Source: an uncultured Bacilli bacterium (GTDB lineage Bacteria > Bacillota_I > Bacilli_A > RF39 > UBA660). From it: a stretch of 14,861 nt of DNA. A program made the position numbers and the translations under genes. This document shows, one piece after another, positions 1-8,630 of the stretch. Numbering within the stretch: position 1 is the first letter of the stretch; the number at the start of each line of letters is the position of its first letter. Below the pieces are notes generated by a model, which ran no database searches, had not been told where the DNA came from, and was given only the letters and a program-made list of their open reading frames with translations. The stretch spans positions 1-14,861 of the forward strand of contig CANPYU010000012.1 in NCBI GenBank assembly GCA_947588665.1, in the 5' to 3' direction.

Positions 1-249
1 CATCCCATGATTACGAAGGTCAACTCTTAATATGGCCGCTTCATCTTTTAAAGTATCGCTTAAATATTCATAGTTACCTTTTGGATTATAATATATCTTT
101 TTATTTTCTTTAGTTTTTTCTTTTACTCCCCTTTCATCTTTGTCATAACCTCCACTGTGGAGGAGAATAACTAAATCGGGACTAGTTATATTTCCTTCTA
201 ATACGCCTCTAATGATTAGACCATCAGGCATCTTAAATTCAACTGGCAT
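1..249 (-). CDS. Alpha/beta hydrolase family protein, N-terminal fragment (runs off the window)
   Basis: The first 83 codons are in the window; the reading frame continues past position 1. It opens with ATG at 249 and reads MPVEFKMPDGLIIRGVLEG, followed by VILLHSGGYDKDERG at about residues 42-56 and ILRVDLRNHGM at 73-83. A beta-strand ending in LLHSGGY (oxyanion-hole region) followed by a strand ending in D-x-R-x-H-G is the usual N-terminal layout of serine alpha/beta hydrolases (family knowledge). The nucleophile elbow and catalytic triad would lie outside the window, so substrate cannot be inferred. The start is supported by a GAGAGG Shine-Dalgarno sequence that overlaps the valS TGA stop; only nine bases separate the two genes. 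It is therefore probably translated from the valS transcript. Confidence 0.75.
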   Translation of the reverse strand, partial: MPVEFKMPDGLIIRGVLEGNITSPDLVILLHSGGYDKDERGVKEKTKENKKIYYNPKGNYEYLSDTLKDEAAILRVDLRNHGM

Positions 250-258
250 TTTATCCTC

Positions 259-2772
<2,514 letters not shown>

Positions 2773-2790
2773 ATGTTCCTCCTCTAAAAT

Positions 2791-2979
2791 AAAAAAAGAT
2801 GGCTACCAAAGGGCGAATTATCGCGGTACCACCTTTTATTGTACTTAATAATTTTAACGCATTACTGCGGAATATTTTCAACTCCCAAGCAACCTTCAAA
2901 AATATTACTTATCTTTTTACACCTAATAAAGACTCTCTTTAAAGTAATAGTTTTTTACTCCTCTTGTTCTTCGTTTTTC
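2791..2979 (-). promoter_or_regulatory. T-box riboswitch (tRNA-Val responsive) upstream of valS
   Basis: Read on the minus strand, the leader holds the classic T-box landmarks in order. First an AGAGGAGUA-type motif, then AGAGAGUC...GGUG of distal stem I. A specifier region GAAGGUUGCUUGGGAG follows, with GUU (a Val codon) at 2893-2891. Next is a small stem III (CGCA-GUAA-UGCG, 2858-2869), and finally the T-box AGGUGGUACCGCG around 2823-2835. The alternative terminator pairs GGUGGUACC with GGU(A)GCCAUC (2798-2834), encloses a GCGA/UCGC hairpin, and ends in seven U (2791-2797). By family knowledge, uncharged tRNA(Val) stabilises the antiterminator and permits valS transcription. The 5' end at about 2979 is inferred from the promoter. 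Confidence 0.93.
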
Positions 2980-2985
2980 TAGTAT

Positions 2986-3014
2986 ATTTTATCAAATTAT
3001 TAATAATTTGACAA
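2986..3014 (-). promoter_or_regulatory. valS promoter
   Basis: On the minus strand TTGTCA (3014-3009), a 17-base spacer and TAAAAT (2991-2986) form a good vegetative sigma-factor promoter. It sits just before the T-box leader, with the start point expected near 2979. Its spacer is filled by the left part of a 20-bp palindrome, and its -35 box overlaps the -35 box of the divergent HTH promoter. Confidence 0.75.
2992..3011. repeat. Perfect 20-bp palindrome, candidate operator between divergent promoters
   Basis: Positions 2992-3011 read the same on both strands, with half-site TCAAATTATT. The palindrome fills the whole spacer of the valS promoter and covers the first part of the -35 box of the HTH promoter. 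That position would suit an operator for one of the small HTH proteins encoded next door. The binding is inference; in such AT-rich DNA a palindrome of this length can also arise by chance. Confidence 0.5.
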
Positions 3015-3037
3015 TAGTTAATTTTAGGATTTATAAT
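3008..3037 (+). promoter_or_regulatory. Consensus promoter for the two HTH genes
   Basis: TTGACA (3008-3013), an 18-base spacer and TATAAT (3032-3037) match both hexamers of the vegetative promoter perfectly. The start point should be near 3044, giving a leader of about 20 bases with an AAGGTGG ribosome site at 3051-3057 before the ATG at 3065. The -35 box overlaps that of the oppositely directed valS promoter. Confidence 0.85.
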
Positions 3038-3064
3038 ATTATATGAAATAAAGGTGGAATATTA

Positions 3065-3328
3065 ATGAAACGTGATAACTGTATAAGTATTTTAAGTCTA
3101 TTCGATAATTATGGAGAGTATATTTGTAATATTGGTAAAGCCATGGATAAGGCGGGCATTTCTATTTCAAAAATGAGAAGACTTACTGGTTTAAATTATG
3201 AAATTGTAAAAAAATATTATGAAGATAATAGAATGGATAAAGATGTTTTAGCAAGAATAACATATGTTTTATCAGCTTATGGAATAGACCCAAATGAATT
3301 AATAGAATATATTCCGCCTAAAAAATAA
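3065..3328 (+). CDS. Small Cro/CI-type helix-turn-helix regulator (HTH_26-like)
   Basis: An 87-aa protein that is essentially one DNA-binding domain. Residues 22-80 give the five-helix Cro/CI fold: NIGKAMDKAGISISKM, then RRLTGLNYEIVKKYYEDN (recognition helix about 44-52), then DVLARITYVLSAYGIDPNELIEYIP. The pattern LTGLNYEIVKKYY and the ending DPNELIEYIPP are typical of the small HTH_26 group of XRE regulators (recalled similarity, not searched). No ligand or dimerisation domain is present. A strong ribosome site AAGGTGG precedes the ATG, and transcription starts at a consensus promoter. The next HTH gene begins 19 bases after its stop, so the two form a small operon. Target genes are unknown; the palindrome at its own promoter is the obvious candidate for autoregulation. 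Confidence 0.85.
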   Translation: MKRDNCISILSLFDNYGEYICNIGKAMDKAGISISKMRRLTGLNYEIVKKYYEDNRMDKDVLARITYVLSAYGIDPNELIEYIPPKK

Positions 3329-3347
3329 TAAAAGGAATGGTTTATTA

Positions 3348-3629
3348 ATGTTAGTAATGGAAATAGTTGGATTAAATACTAAATGGTATAGATATCAAAA
3401 AAGAATGACACAGGAAGATTTTGCAGATAAAACAAATTTTAAAATGGCTTATATTAGTACAATTGAGAATGGTAGTGCTAATCTTACTTGTAAAAATATT
3501 GATGTTATTGCTAAAGCATTAGATATTAAACCTATACTTTTATTTGATGATAAAACGGCAATAAAAGCTAAAGTGTTACCTAAAAGAGTAGATATGTATA
3601 TGAAGGTTAGAATAAATTTGGGCATTTAA
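3348..3629 (+). CDS. Small XRE-family helix-turn-helix protein
   Basis: A 93-aa Cro/CI-like DNA-binding protein, second gene of a two-gene operon. The HTH lies at about residues 8-66. NTKWYRYQKRMTQEDFADKT is helix 1-2, FKMAYISTIENGSANLT holds the recognition helix and the typical S-x-I-E-N-G turn, and NIDVIAKALDIKPILLFDD is the C-terminal pair of helices. The remaining 25 residues are basic and unassigned. An AAAGGA site at 3331-3336 supports the ATG at 3348, although its spacing of 11 bases is long. Met4 at 3357 is a possible alternative start but has no better ribosome site. Base composition matches the rest of the window, so nothing points to recent transfer. Function beyond DNA binding is not known. 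Confidence 0.85.
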   Translation: MLVMEIVGLNTKWYRYQKRMTQEDFADKTNFKMAYISTIENGSANLTCKNIDVIAKALDIKPILLFDDKTAIKAKVLPKRVDMYMKVRINLGI

Positions 3630-3667
3630 AAAGCAACGACTTAATTTAAGCCATTGCCTTTTTTATT
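3630..3667. terminator. Convergent bidirectional terminator
   Basis: Between two facing stop codons lies an imperfect inverted repeat. AAAAGCAACGACTTAA (3630-3643 region) pairs with TTAAGCCATTGCCTTTT (3646-3663 region), with one bulge and two mismatches. It is flanked by A-runs on the left and T-runs on the right, so it can end transcription of the HTH operon and of the membrane-protein gene. Confidence 0.7.
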
Positions 3668-5815
3668 TTAGCTTTCTGTTAAATAGCCATCAGGTGTTGC
3701 AGTATAAATTTTATTTGTGCTCTTTATTTTGATAGTATAACCACTGGAATTTCTGGTTATTTGATAATCATTCTCATAATATTCACTAATATCAATATCA
3801 TAAGATAGTGAAAAACTATAACTGCCATATTCCCCAATATTTAATTTGTTATCTTGAGTTATTAAAACATAATATTCATCATAAAGAATTATATCTTTAT
3901 ATCCAGTATCATCTATTCTATTGCCTTCAAAGTCATAAATATAACATTTATCATCATTATCAGTTACTTTTAAGTAATTACCCCGATAATCAGTTATTTT
4001 ATAACCATATTTATCAGTCATCTTTTGACCAGCATTATCAAGTAACATATATGTTCCAGAACTTTCTTTAACCATATAATAATCGCCCATTTTTTCTAGT
4101 TCATCATAGTTAAATGGAATAGCACTTTCAACTTTATCGCCAATTCTTATCATACCATATTTATTACTCTTATTTTTAGCCATTACATAGGCTTCTTTAG
4201 ATTCAATAAATGATACTTTGGTTTCATTAGTATATCCTCCAGCATCAACACTGGCATATTTACTTAAAGTTTTATTTTCTTTAATATCTTGTAATATAAT
4301 AGTTGGTTTAGATGTATCAATACTATCTAAAACAAATACATAGCGATCATTAAATACAGGAATCCATCCAAGATTTTCAGAGTTATCTATTTCAATATCA
4401 TTTTTGCTATAGAATGATTCTGTTGCCACCGTACAAGTACTTAATGATTTAGTATCTTTTTCAATCGTGTTTTTATTGCTACAACTATATTTGCCTAATA
4501 GTTCTTCTTTTTCTTCATCTTTATAGAAATATAAATTACCATCAAAATAATTTAAATAAGGAAGTTCACTACTTAATTTACCTTCATAAGTATTAATCAT
4601 TTTACTTTTATCCATGTTCTTATTTTTATATTTAACTTCAATAGTATTATTTTCTAAATTTAAAGTATACGCTTCTTTAGTTTCAATTAGGGTTTTATTT
4701 TTATCATAAATATTTAAAGGGTTATAATTATCATTAGATAATTTTATACCATCTTCATTATATTTATTATTTTCATAATCTTTAATATACAATTTATTAT
4801 CATTTATAAGAACAAAATAATTATCTAATAAACTAATAAAATCACTTTTTTCTTCACTGACAAGTTCACCTTCAAAATCATATAAATAATAGCCTTTATT
4901 ATCTACGACAATATGATCTTTATTGTAACTTTTTATTTTATATTCAACTGGTTTACTTAAAGGTTTGCCTTCTTTATTATAAATTGTATATTTATTTTTT
5001 TCTTGAATGACAATATCTGAAGTAGCATTTTCCATACCAATATAATCATATTTAAATTCTAATTTAGTTTCATAAGTTTCATCAATAAATTCGATTAAAC
5101 CATATTTACCTTTTTTATCTTGTAAAATAACATATTCAGAATTTGTAAAGCCTTTTACTAAATTGTATGTTTCTTCTTCTTTTTCTTCTTTAATATTATA
5201 TAATATCACATCATTATCTTTCGAATCACTATCAATAATAAAAACATAATTATCTAAATAAATAGCACTTCTTCTTTCAATTAAAGTTTCATCTTCATAA
5301 ACGTTTTTGGGACCATCAAAGTTATCCTCTTCACTATAGCTTGCAACATAGCATTTATCTTCGTCTTTATTTTGACACTCATAGGTACCTATTTCTTCTT
5401 CTTGAGCATTTAAAAATTTTAAAATTCCATCTTCATAAATATAATTTTCTTTTTCAATAACAACAACTGGGTCTTTTTCTTTTTCATCATTATCATGAGG
5501 TTTTTTCTTACCCAAAGTAAATACTAATATTAATAAAATTAGGAGAAAAAATATTAAAATAGCAATAATAATTAAAAGAATTTTTTTCTTTTTAGGTAAA
5601 GATGCCCATCTATTTTTAAAACTTTTTTTATTTTGTTTTTTTATTTTTTGGGATTCTTCTTTTGGCTCTATATTTTCCTCTTTATTATTTAAGGCTAAAT
5701 CTTCAGTTAAATCGTTTTTGCTTGCTCCTTCCATTTCTATATTTTCAATGGGTTTTGGTACATTGGCAGTAATATCAAATAAATCTTGTGTTTTTTCTAA
5801 ATCATTATACTTCAC
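3668..5815 (-). CDS. Single-pass membrane protein with duplicated WG-repeat-like extracellular region
   Basis: A 715-aa protein. Residues 1-70 are charged and low in complexity (acidic, then basic), and 79-101 are one strongly hydrophobic transmembrane segment preceded by KKKK. By the positive-inside rule the N-terminus is cytoplasmic and residues 103-715 are outside. The outer part holds two similar halves, about 124-350 and 420-665. Both start near a Cys pair (C147/C155 and C445/C461), then YVFIIDS (190) or YVFVLDS (492), KYGLI (237) or KYGMI (552), a [FY]KYDYIG/FNYDELE strand, and YDFEGEL (312) or YDFEGNR (627). Short K-Y-G-h-I units followed by F-x-Y-D resemble degenerate WG repeats, which form beta-propeller-like structures. 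The start codon is GTG at 5815, chosen because AAAGGAG lies eight bases upstream. Function is unknown; a cell-surface or envelope role is inference. Confidence 0.8.
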   Translation of the reverse strand: MKYNDLEKTQDLFDITANVPKPIENIEMEGASKNDLTEDLALNNKEENIEPKEESQKIKKQNKKSFKNRWASLPKKKKILLIIIAILIFFLLILLILVFTLGKKKPHDNDEKEKDPVVVIEKENYIYEDGILKFLNAQEEEIGTYECQNKDEDKCYVASYSEEDNFDGPKNVYEDETLIERRSAIYLDNYVFIIDSDSKDNDVILYNIKEEKEEETYNLVKGFTNSEYVILQDKKGKYGLIEFIDETYETKLEFKYDYIGMENATSDIVIQEKNKYTIYNKEGKPLSKPVEYKIKSYNKDHIVVDNKGYYLYDFEGELVSEEKSDFISLLDNYFVLINDNKLYIKDYENNKYNEDGIKLSNDNYNPLNIYDKNKTLIETKEAYTLNLENNTIEVKYKNKNMDKSKMINTYEGKLSSELPYLNYFDGNLYFYKDEEKEELLGKYSCSNKNTIEKDTKSLSTCTVATESFYSKNDIEIDNSENLGWIPVFNDRYVFVLDSIDTSKPTIILQDIKENKTLSKYASVDAGGYTNETKVSFIESKEAYVMAKNKSNKYGMIRIGDKVESAIPFNYDELEKMGDYYMVKESSGTYMLLDNAGQKMTDKYGYKITDYRGNYLKVTDNDDKCYIYDFEGNRIDDTGYKDIILYDEYYVLITQDNKLNIGEYGSYSFSLSYDIDISEYYENDYQITRNSSGYTIKIKSTNKIYTATPDGYLTES

Positions 5816-5841
5816 TTAAAACACTCCTTTATAATAAATAT

Positions 5842-5870
5842 AGTATAACACAAAAGAAAATAATAATCTA
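5842..5870 (-). promoter_or_regulatory. Probable promoter of the membrane-protein gene
   Basis: On the minus strand TAGATT (5870-5865), 17 bases and TATACT (5847-5842) lie just upstream of the GTG start. The -10 box is good and the -35 box weak (three of six). It lies after the rpmF terminator, which fits an independent transcription unit. Confidence 0.5.
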
Positions 5871-5901
5871 GATTACTAAGTTTAAAAAATACTTTATAAA
5901 G

Positions 5902-5930
5902 AAAAAAACTAAACTATAAAGTCTAGTTTC
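5902..5930 (-). terminator. Terminator after rpmF
   Basis: Read on the minus strand, AAACTA and TAGTTT pair around a seven-base loop (5911-5929) and are soon followed by seven T (5908-5902). The stem is short and AT-rich, so the terminator may be weak. Confidence 0.5.
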
Positions 5931-5939
5931 TATATAATA

Positions 5940-6125
5940 CTACTCTTCTTCAGTCATCTTGATAACTTCAGTATCTTTGTAATAACCACATTTAGTACAT
6001 GCACGATGTGGTCTTAATGTTTCTCCACATTTTGGACATTTTGTTAATGCTCCAACTGTTTTTTTAAGATGGGTACGACGCATTCTTTTTTTAGTTTTAC
6101 TAGTTCTTCTAAAAGGAACTGCCAT
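5940..6125 (-). CDS. rpmF: 50S ribosomal protein L32
   Basis: A 61-aa small basic protein of the large ribosomal subunit. It opens [19 protein letters not shown], the characteristic L32 N-terminus. It carries a four-cysteine zinc ribbon (C30, C33, C43, C46; CPKCGE...ACTKCGYYK), so this is the zinc-binding form and not a zinc-independent paralogue. The ATG at 6125 lies four bases after the yceD stop, and its GGGAGGAG ribosome site sits in the last codons of yceD, which suggests translational coupling. The yceD-rpmF pair is a widely conserved bacterial operon. The acidic tail TEEE is short and unremarkable. Confidence 0.97.
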   Translation of the reverse strand: MAVPFRRTSKTKKRMRRTHLKKTVGALTKCPKCGETLRPHRACTKCGYYKDTEVIKMTEEE

Positions 6126-6129
6126 ATTT

Positions 6130-6609
6130 TCACTCCTCCCTTTTATCCAATAACTCTTTTAGCTTTTCAAGTCTTGGATCAATTTCTTCTATTTTTTCAC
6201 CACCAAGGCTCCAACCTTCCCCTTTTAATTCAGCATTTTGGGTATGGGTAAGCCTCATAGGAACTTCCAGAACAATATTTTCCCACAAAATCTTCATAAT
6301 ATCAAGTGTATTTTGCTCTTTTTCACAATAAACTTGCAAAAATTCGGGATTTAAAACATATTCTTCTTCAATTTTGATATCTATGGGGTAATTAATACCC
6401 TCTAAAGTAACTGTGTCTTTTAAAGTCATATTCCCAGTTAAATGTAAATCTAGACATAAATTTTCTAGACTATCATAATTAATAGATCCGGTAACATGCA
6501 TGTCATTTAAAGCAATTATTTCTTTATTATGATAAATATGGGGATCAAAGTTTAAATCCGTATCTAAATACTCTTTTTGGGTTTGTAATTTAACTAAATC
6601 TATATTCAT
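6130..6609 (-). CDS. yceD: YceD family (DUF177) protein
   Basis: A 159-aa protein of the DUF177/YceD family (YlbN in Bacillus). The family is conserved beside rpmF and has been linked to 23S rRNA/ribosome assembly. Visible features are a central beta-rich stretch with [33 protein letters not shown] (about 40-70), followed by [13 protein letters not shown]. The assignment rests on this pattern, the size and above all the position directly before rpmF. The C-terminal part carries [14 protein letters not shown], a short amphipathic helix. The ATG at 6609 has an AGGTG site about seven bases upstream. It is transcribed from its own promoter, divergently from tmcAL, and ends in TGA. Confidence 0.88.
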   Translation of the reverse strand: MNIDLVKLQTQKEYLDTDLNFDPHIYHNKEIIALNDMHVTGSINYDSLENLCLDLHLTGNMTLKDTVTLEGINYPIDIKIEEEYVLNPEFLQVYCEKEQNTLDIMKILWENIVLEVPMRLTHTQNAELKGEGWSLGGEKIEEIDPRLEKLKELLDKREE

Positions 6610-6626
6610 TTATAACACCTATTTAG

Positions 6627-6655
6627 ATTATATTATAATTTAGGGAAATCTACAA
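6627..6655 (-). promoter_or_regulatory. yceD-rpmF promoter
   Basis: On the minus strand TTGTAG (6655-6650), 17 bases and TATAAT (6632-6627) precede yceD by about 18 bases. A second TATAAT overlaps five bases further upstream (6637-6632) but has no suitably spaced -35 box. Confidence 0.6.
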
Positions 6656-6703
6656 GTATAAATTTTTTTATTGTAAAATTTAAGTACAACAGAATAAATT
6701 AAT

Positions 6704-6732
6704 TTTTCAAATAGAATTTTTTTTGATATACT
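6704..6732 (+). promoter_or_regulatory. Possible tmcAL promoter
   Basis: TTTTCA (6704-6709), 17 bases and TATACT (6727-6732) form a fair promoter. It would place the start point near 6739, leaving a leader of only about ten bases that begins at the GGTGG ribosome site (6739-6743). A start that close is unusual, so a promoter further upstream is also possible. Confidence 0.4.
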
Positions 6733-6747
6733 TGTATTGGTGGTTTT

Positions 6748-7860
6748 ATGAAATCAGTAGGTATTATTTGTGAATATAATCCTTTACATAAAGGACATAT
6801 TTATCATATAGAAGAAACTAAAAAAATGTTTCCGGGTAGAACAATCATTTTAGTTTTAAATGGTTACTTTTTACAAAGAGGAGAAGTAAGTGTTTTATCT
6901 AAAGAAAATAAAACTATGCTTGCCTTAATTTATGGAGTAGATTTAGTTGTAGAACTTCCTTTTATTTTTGGTACGCAAAGTGCAGATAATTTTTCTTTGG
7001 CCGCGATTACAATTCTACATCATTTAGGTTGTACTGATATTGTTTTTGGTAGTGAATCAAATGATGTTCAGATGATGAAGAAAGTTGCTTTAATGCAAGA
7101 TGGGAGAGAATATAATGATAAAGTTAAAGAGATGCTAGAGACGGGAGTAAACTATCCAACTGCCCTTGCTAAAGCTTTAGATGTTTCTTTAGATATTTTT
7201 AATCCTAATGATTTACTTGGTATTTCGTATATTAAAGCTATTTTAAAAAATAATTATGAAATAGAAGCTCATACAATTAAAAGAACTAGTAATTATCATG
7301 ATTTAGATAGTAATGAAGAAATTATTAGTGCTAGTAATATTAGAAAAAAAATTAAAAATAAAGAAGATATTTCTTTATATGTACCAAGAAAAGTTTTAAA
7401 GAAAATTGAAAATCTTTCTTTAGATGATTTATTTCCTTTTTTAAAATATAAAATATTAACAGATAATAATTTAAGTAGTTATTTAACGGTGGATGAGGGA
7501 ATTGAAAATAGATTAAAAGAAAAGATTATGATTGCTAAAGATATTAATGAATTTATAAGTCTCGTTAAAACTAAAAGATATACTTATAATAAAATATGTC
7601 GTATGTTTATTCATATTCTTCTTGGTGTTCCTAAAGATATTAATAAACTTGCTTCAATAGAATATATTAAAGTATTAGGGTTTAATAAAAAAGGAAGAGA
7701 TTATCTTCATAATTTAAAAGATATGGAAATAAGTTTAGTGCCAATTCCAAATACATATACTTATAAGTTTGAAATACTTTCGGCAACTTTGTATAGTTTA
7801 ATTAGTAAAAATAATATTATGACATTTGAAAAGAGTAATAAACCTATTTTTTTAGAATAG
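6748..7860 (+). CDS. tmcAL: tRNA(Met) cytidine acetate ligase (TmcAL, YlbM family)
   Basis: A 370-aa enzyme that, in Bacillus subtilis, forms N4-acetylcytidine at the wobble base of elongator tRNA(Met) using acetate and ATP. The nucleotidyltransferase-like core is clear. GIICEYNPLHKGH (residues 5-17) is the HxGH nucleotide-binding motif, LNGYFLQRGEVSVLSKENK (37-55) the second family motif, and VVELPFIFGTQSADNF (67-82) and FGSESND (100-106) follow. LLGISYIKAI (156-165), NYHD (182-185) and IISASNIRKKI (192-202) complete it. It is somewhat shorter than the Bacillus protein (about 415), with the loss in the C-terminal helical part. A GGTGG site lies four bases before the ATG at 6748. It stands divergent from yceD-rpmF; in Bacillus the same three genes are neighbours, which supports the assignment. 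Confidence 0.95.
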   Translation: MKSVGIICEYNPLHKGHIYHIEETKKMFPGRTIILVLNGYFLQRGEVSVLSKENKTMLALIYGVDLVVELPFIFGTQSADNFSLAAITILHHLGCTDIVFGSESNDVQMMKKVALMQDGREYNDKVKEMLETGVNYPTALAKALDVSLDIFNPNDLLGISYIKAILKNNYEIEAHTIKRTSNYHDLDSNEEIISASNIRKKIKNKEDISLYVPRKVLKKIENLSLDDLFPFLKYKILTDNNLSSYLTVDEGIENRLKEKIMIAKDINEFISLVKTKRYTYNKICRMFIHILLGVPKDINKLASIEYIKVLGFNKKGRDYLHNLKDMEISLVPIPNTYTYKFEILSATLYSLISKNNIMTFEKSNKPIFLE

Positions 7861-7880
7861 TTATTACTCTTTATTTTTTT
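7854..7880 (+). terminator. Weak terminator after tmcAL
   Basis: AGAATA (7854-7859) and TACTCT (7865-7870) can pair with one mismatch around a five-base loop, followed by TTATTTTTTT. The stem is short and overlaps the tmcAL stop; the U-tract is the stronger part of the evidence. Confidence 0.3.
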
Positions 7881-8521
7881 AAGTTAGAATCTGGTTTTAG
7901 TTTTAGAGCTAAATTATTTAATTCTTTAGGAAAACATAAGACTTCATGAAGTAAAAGAGAGTTAGTCATTTCTTCATTAGAATTGATATTAGCAGTTAAT
8001 TCTTTTAATTCAGAATTATAAATATAAGATATTTCAAGAGCATCTAAAAGATTGTAATAATCTTCTTTTTTTAAAACTAAATTTAAAGTGTAATCAAGAA
8101 CTATTTCTTCCCCATTTATTAAGCCTAGTAAAAAAGCATGGAGAAATTCAAAATTTCGTTCAGATTTACAAATAGCAACTCCAATATTTAATTTAGAGTT
8201 TAAACTAATAATGAAAGATTCTTCGAAACATTTACCATAACGATTTAAACTGTAAAGATTAGAATCTTTATAAAAGTCATACATGAGTTTAAAATCTGTA
8301 CCATTAAAATTATACCATTCACCATTTTTTTTAATATGCCATTTTAATCTATTAAGGGCAGTTGGAGGATTTAAACTAAATTGTTTTAAAACCCATAAAG
8401 TTATTTTTTTTGGTTCTAATGATAGAGGTGCAGTTAAGTCTTCTTTTTTTCCTTGATAATTCATGATAGCATCATATTCTTGAGCTGATATATTGGTGTT
8501 TTTAAGAATATATTCACGCAT
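7871..8521 (-). CDS. Unassigned protein with a possible Cys-His-Asp (transglutaminase-like) triad
   Basis: A 216-aa soluble protein without signal peptide or membrane segment. I do not recognise a named family. In the middle it reads YGKCFEESFIISL (95-107), FEFLHAFLLG (124-133) and GEEIVLDYTLNL (137-148). A Cys in a G-x-C-F-E helix start, then His in H-A-[FW], then Asp in [LI]-D-x-T is the order of catalytic residues in transglutaminase-like and related papain-fold enzymes, giving C98, H128 and D143 as candidates. The N-terminal 90 residues and the Leu-rich C-terminus are unassigned. The ATG at 8521 has a GGGGGA ribosome site, and a near-consensus promoter lies 25 bases upstream. It stands alone, convergent with tmcAL. 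Gene presence is secure; enzyme type is inference. Confidence 0.8.
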   Translation of the reverse strand: MREYILKNTNISAQEYDAIMNYQGKKEDLTAPLSLEPKKITLWVLKQFSLNPPTALNRLKWHIKKNGEWYNFNGTDFKLMYDFYKDSNLYSLNRYGKCFEESFIISLNSKLNIGVAICKSERNFEFLHAFLLGLINGEEIVLDYTLNLVLKKEDYYNLLDALEISYIYNSELKELTANINSNEEMTNSLLLHEVLCFPKELNNLALKLKPDSNLKK

Positions 8522-8545
8522 AGATATCCCCCTTTTTGTTTGGTT

Positions 8546-8574
8546 ATTATAGCACTTTTTTATTTTTTAGTCAA
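8546..8574 (-). promoter_or_regulatory. Promoter of the 216-aa gene
   Basis: On the minus strand TTGACT (8574-8569), 17 bases and TATAAT (8551-8546) are a near-perfect vegetative promoter. The -35 box forms the left half of a 14-bp palindrome whose right half is the -35 box of the divergent RNA-gene promoter. Confidence 0.85.
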
Positions 8575-8582
8575 ATTTGACT
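8569..8582. repeat. 14-bp perfect palindrome joining two divergent -35 boxes
   Basis: AGTCAAATTTGACT reads the same on both strands. Each half contains TTGACT, the -35 hexamer of a promoter pointing outward. The two transcription units may therefore compete for polymerase or share a regulator. The TCAAAT half-site also occurs in the palindrome at 2992-3011. Confidence 0.6.
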
Positions 8583-8603
8583 TTTAGAAAAAATTAGTAT
8601 ACT
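8577..8603 (+). promoter_or_regulatory. Candidate promoter of the tandem-pseudoknot RNA
   Basis: TTGACT (8577-8582) and TATACT (8598-8603) are good hexamers, but the spacer is only 15 bases, shorter than the usual 16-18. The start point would be near 8610, about 20 bases before the first repeat unit. Confidence 0.45.
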
Positions 8604-8630
8604 GTAACTTACATTAAATGAAATGCGAAA

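Noticed and set aside
3808..4071. Plus-strand open frame of 87 codons inside the membrane-protein gene
   Set aside because: It is antisense to a clear coding frame. The His/Tyr/Leu-rich product is what reverse reading of an AT-rich gene gives, and no ribosome site precedes it.
6069..6251. Plus-strand open frame of 60 codons over rpmF and yceD
   Set aside because: It lies antisense to two well-supported genes, with a low-complexity Phe/His-rich product.
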